Assembly: GCF_027853245.1 (NCBI RefSeq)
Contig: NZ_JAPTZM010000015.1
DNA from: Atlantibacter subterraneus
GTDB lineage: Bacteria; Pseudomonadota; Gammaproteobacteria; Enterobacterales; Enterobacteriaceae
Strand: one strand, 5' to 3'
DNA length: 64,000 bases
The number at the start of each line of letters is the position of its first letter. Position 1 is the stretch's first letter. Of the stretch, positions 62,951 to 64,000 are shown in pieces. The notes under the pieces were generated by a model. The model was not told the origin of the DNA, searched no databases, and was given only the letters and a program-made list of their open reading frames with translations. Both the position numbers and the translations under genes were made by a program.

Positions 62951-63772
62951 GTGGATACTGACTTGCTTAAAACCTTCCTTGAAGTCAGCAGAACTCGCCA
63001 TTTTGGCCGCGCTGCAGAAGCGCTTTACCTGACGCAATCAGCAGTTAGCTTTCGTATCCGTCAGTTAGAGAATCAGCTGGGCGTGAATCTTTTTACCCGC
63101 CATCGCAACAACATTCGGCTGACCACTGCGGGGGAAAAATTACTGCCCTATGCCGAGAATTTGATGAGTACCTGGCAGGCGGCAAAGAAAGAGGTAGCGC
63201 ACACGACACGGCATAACGAGTTATCGATTGGTGCCAGCGCGTCATTATGGGAATGTATGCTGACAGACTGGCTGACGCGCTTATATGGCACTTACAGTAA
63301 TCTACAGTTTGAGGCTCGAATAGCACAGCGCCAGTCGCTGGTTAAGCAGTTGCATGAACGTCAGTTGGATCTGCTCATCACCACAGAAGCACCGAAAATG
63401 GATGAGTTTTCCAGCCAGCTGCTTGGACATTTCTCGCTGGCCCTTTTTGCTTCTGCACCCGATAAAAAGCGTGCTGAATTAAGCTATCTGCGGCTGGAGT
63501 GGGGACCTGATTTTCAGCAGCATGAGGCAGGGCTGATTACTCAGGATGATATTCCTTTTTTGACAACCAGTTCTGCTGAAATTACTCGCAAAATGCTGCC
63601 GCAACTCAATGGTTGCACCTGGTTGCCTACGGCCTGGGCTGCAGATAAAAAAGATCTTTTTACGGTAGCAGATTCCACCACGCTTTCTCGCCCGCTGTAT
63701 GCCATCTGGTTGCAGAATAGTGATAAACAACAATGGATTAAAGAATTGCTGAAAGCGCCAATCATTATCTGA
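62951..63772 (+). CDS. hdfR: LysR-type regulator HdfR
   Basis: Represses the flagellar master operon flhDC in E. coli. GTG start with GGAGAGAG upstream; 273 residues (E. coli 279, which has a longer C-terminus). Helix-turn-helix FGRAAEALYLTQSAVSFRIR (about 20-39); effector domain after about 85 with SIGASASLWECMLTDWL. Confidence 0.94.
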   Translation: MDTDLLKTFLEVSRTRHFGRAAEALYLTQSAVSFRIRQLENQLGVNLFTRHRNNIRLTTAGEKLLPYAENLMSTWQAAKKEVAHTTRHNELSIGASASLWECMLTDWLTRLYGTYSNLQFEARIAQRQSLVKQLHERQLDLLITTEAPKMDEFSSQLLGHFSLALFASAPDKKRAELSYLRLEWGPDFQQHEAGLITQDDIPFLTTSSAEITRKMLPQLNGCTWLPTAWAADKKDLFTVADSTTLSRPLYAIWLQNSDKQQWIKELLKAPIII

Positions 63773-63816
63773 TTAGACGAAAGGTTAACTTGAAGGTCTT
63801 GAAGGAAGGAAAACAA

Positions 63817-63848
63817 GCAAAAAAAATCCTTAGCCGAAGCTAAGGATT
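63817..63848 (-). terminator. Terminator after trpT
   Basis: Stem AATCCTTAGC/GCTAAGGATT with a TTCG loop and a U8 run on the minus strand; ends the tRNA (probably rRNA operon) transcript. Confidence 0.93.
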
Positions 63849-63853
63849 ATTAC

Positions 63854-63929
63854 TGGCAGGGGCGGAGAGACTCGAACTCGCGACACCCGGTTTTGGAGAC
63901 CGGTGCTCTACCAACTGAGCTACGCCCCT
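63854..63929 (-). tRNA. trpT: tRNA-Trp (anticodon CCA)
   Basis: 76 bases with encoded CCA, anticodon loop CTCCAAA, T arm GAGTTCGAGTCTC. Confidence 0.98.
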
Positions 63930-63945
63930 ATATTTTGTTATCACT

Positions 63946-63968
63946 AAGCCTGCTAAGTTAGCAGGCTT
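63946..63968. repeat. Hairpin between trpT and aspT
   Basis: AAGCCTGCTAA/TTAGCAGGCTT, a near-perfect 11-base inverted repeat in the tRNA spacer. Possible RNA-processing stem or attenuator. Confidence 0.5.
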
Positions 63969-63983
63969 AATTTTTTTAATAAG

Positions 63984-64000
63984 TGGCGGAACGGACGGGA
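63984..64000 (-). tRNA. aspT: tRNA-Asp, 3' end only (window edge)
   Basis: The last 17 bases, TGGCGGAACGGACGGGA on the plus strand, equal the complement of the 3' acceptor/T-arm end of enteric tRNA-Asp including CCA. In E. coli aspT-trpT close rrnC, so an rRNA operon probably lies beyond. Confidence 0.85.

Overview
The window is a core chromosome segment of an enterobacterium (order Enterobacterales, family Enterobacteriaceae). Gene order and protein lengths follow the E. coli/Salmonella block metE - corA - uvrD - cyaA - hem - wec (ECA) - rho - trxA - ilv - hdfR - trpT/aspT almost gene for gene. I cannot fix the genus from sequence alone. An Enterobacter/Kosakonia/Citrobacter-like genome fits.

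Layout. 1-6.4 kb: metE (3' part cut by the window edge), metR, bioP(yigM), yigL, pldB, rhtB, rhtC. 6.4-10.7 kb: recQ, pldA, yigI, rarD. 10.7-13.8 kb: a rearranged, AT-rich patch between rarD and corA (see below). 13.8-15.1 kb: corA and its long leader with a corL-like leader ORF. 15.1-20.7 kb: uvrD with LexA box, then the tightly overlapping lptM-dapF-yigA-xerC-yigB set. 20.9-28.1 kb: cyaY, cyaA (TTG start, CRP site), hemC-hemD-hemX-hemY. 28.1-29.2 kb: the sRNA GlmZ with a sigma-54 promoter and upstream GlrR-type sites, then the argX-hisR-leuT-proM tRNA operon. 29.2-30.6 kb: yifK. 30.8-43.6 kb: the full enterobacterial common antigen operon wecA-wzzE-wecB-wecC-rffG-rffH-wecD-wecE-wzxE-wecF-wzyE-wecG. 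43.9-51.5 kb: rho with leader, trxA, rhlB, gppA, rep and two tandem ppiC-type parvulins. 51.5-60.6 kb: ilvC/ilvY and ilvL-ilvG-ilvM-ilvE-ilvD-ilvA with an intact ilvG. 60.9-64 kb: yifB, maoP, hdfR, tRNA-Trp and the 3' tip of tRNA-Asp, which suggests an rRNA operon just beyond the right edge.

The unusual region is 10.74-13.80 kb. Two different versions of the rarD-corA interval sit in tandem. First comes rarD - yigG - broken yigF - the last quarter of corA; then, after a sharp junction at about 11,930, the last 70 codons of a diverged rarD - a DUF3289 gene - a DUF943 gene - full corA. This looks like a tandem duplication or merger of two allelic intervals. It preserves the old cargo (yigGF) beside an acquired two-gene cassette whose families are uncharacterised and often found near type VI secretion genes. 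It is the best candidate here for an undescribed system (orphan effector/immunity-like pair), but that function is inference.

Many starts given here are shorter than the longest open frame. They were chosen from Shine-Dalgarno spacing, 4-base start/stop overlaps and the lengths of known homologues.
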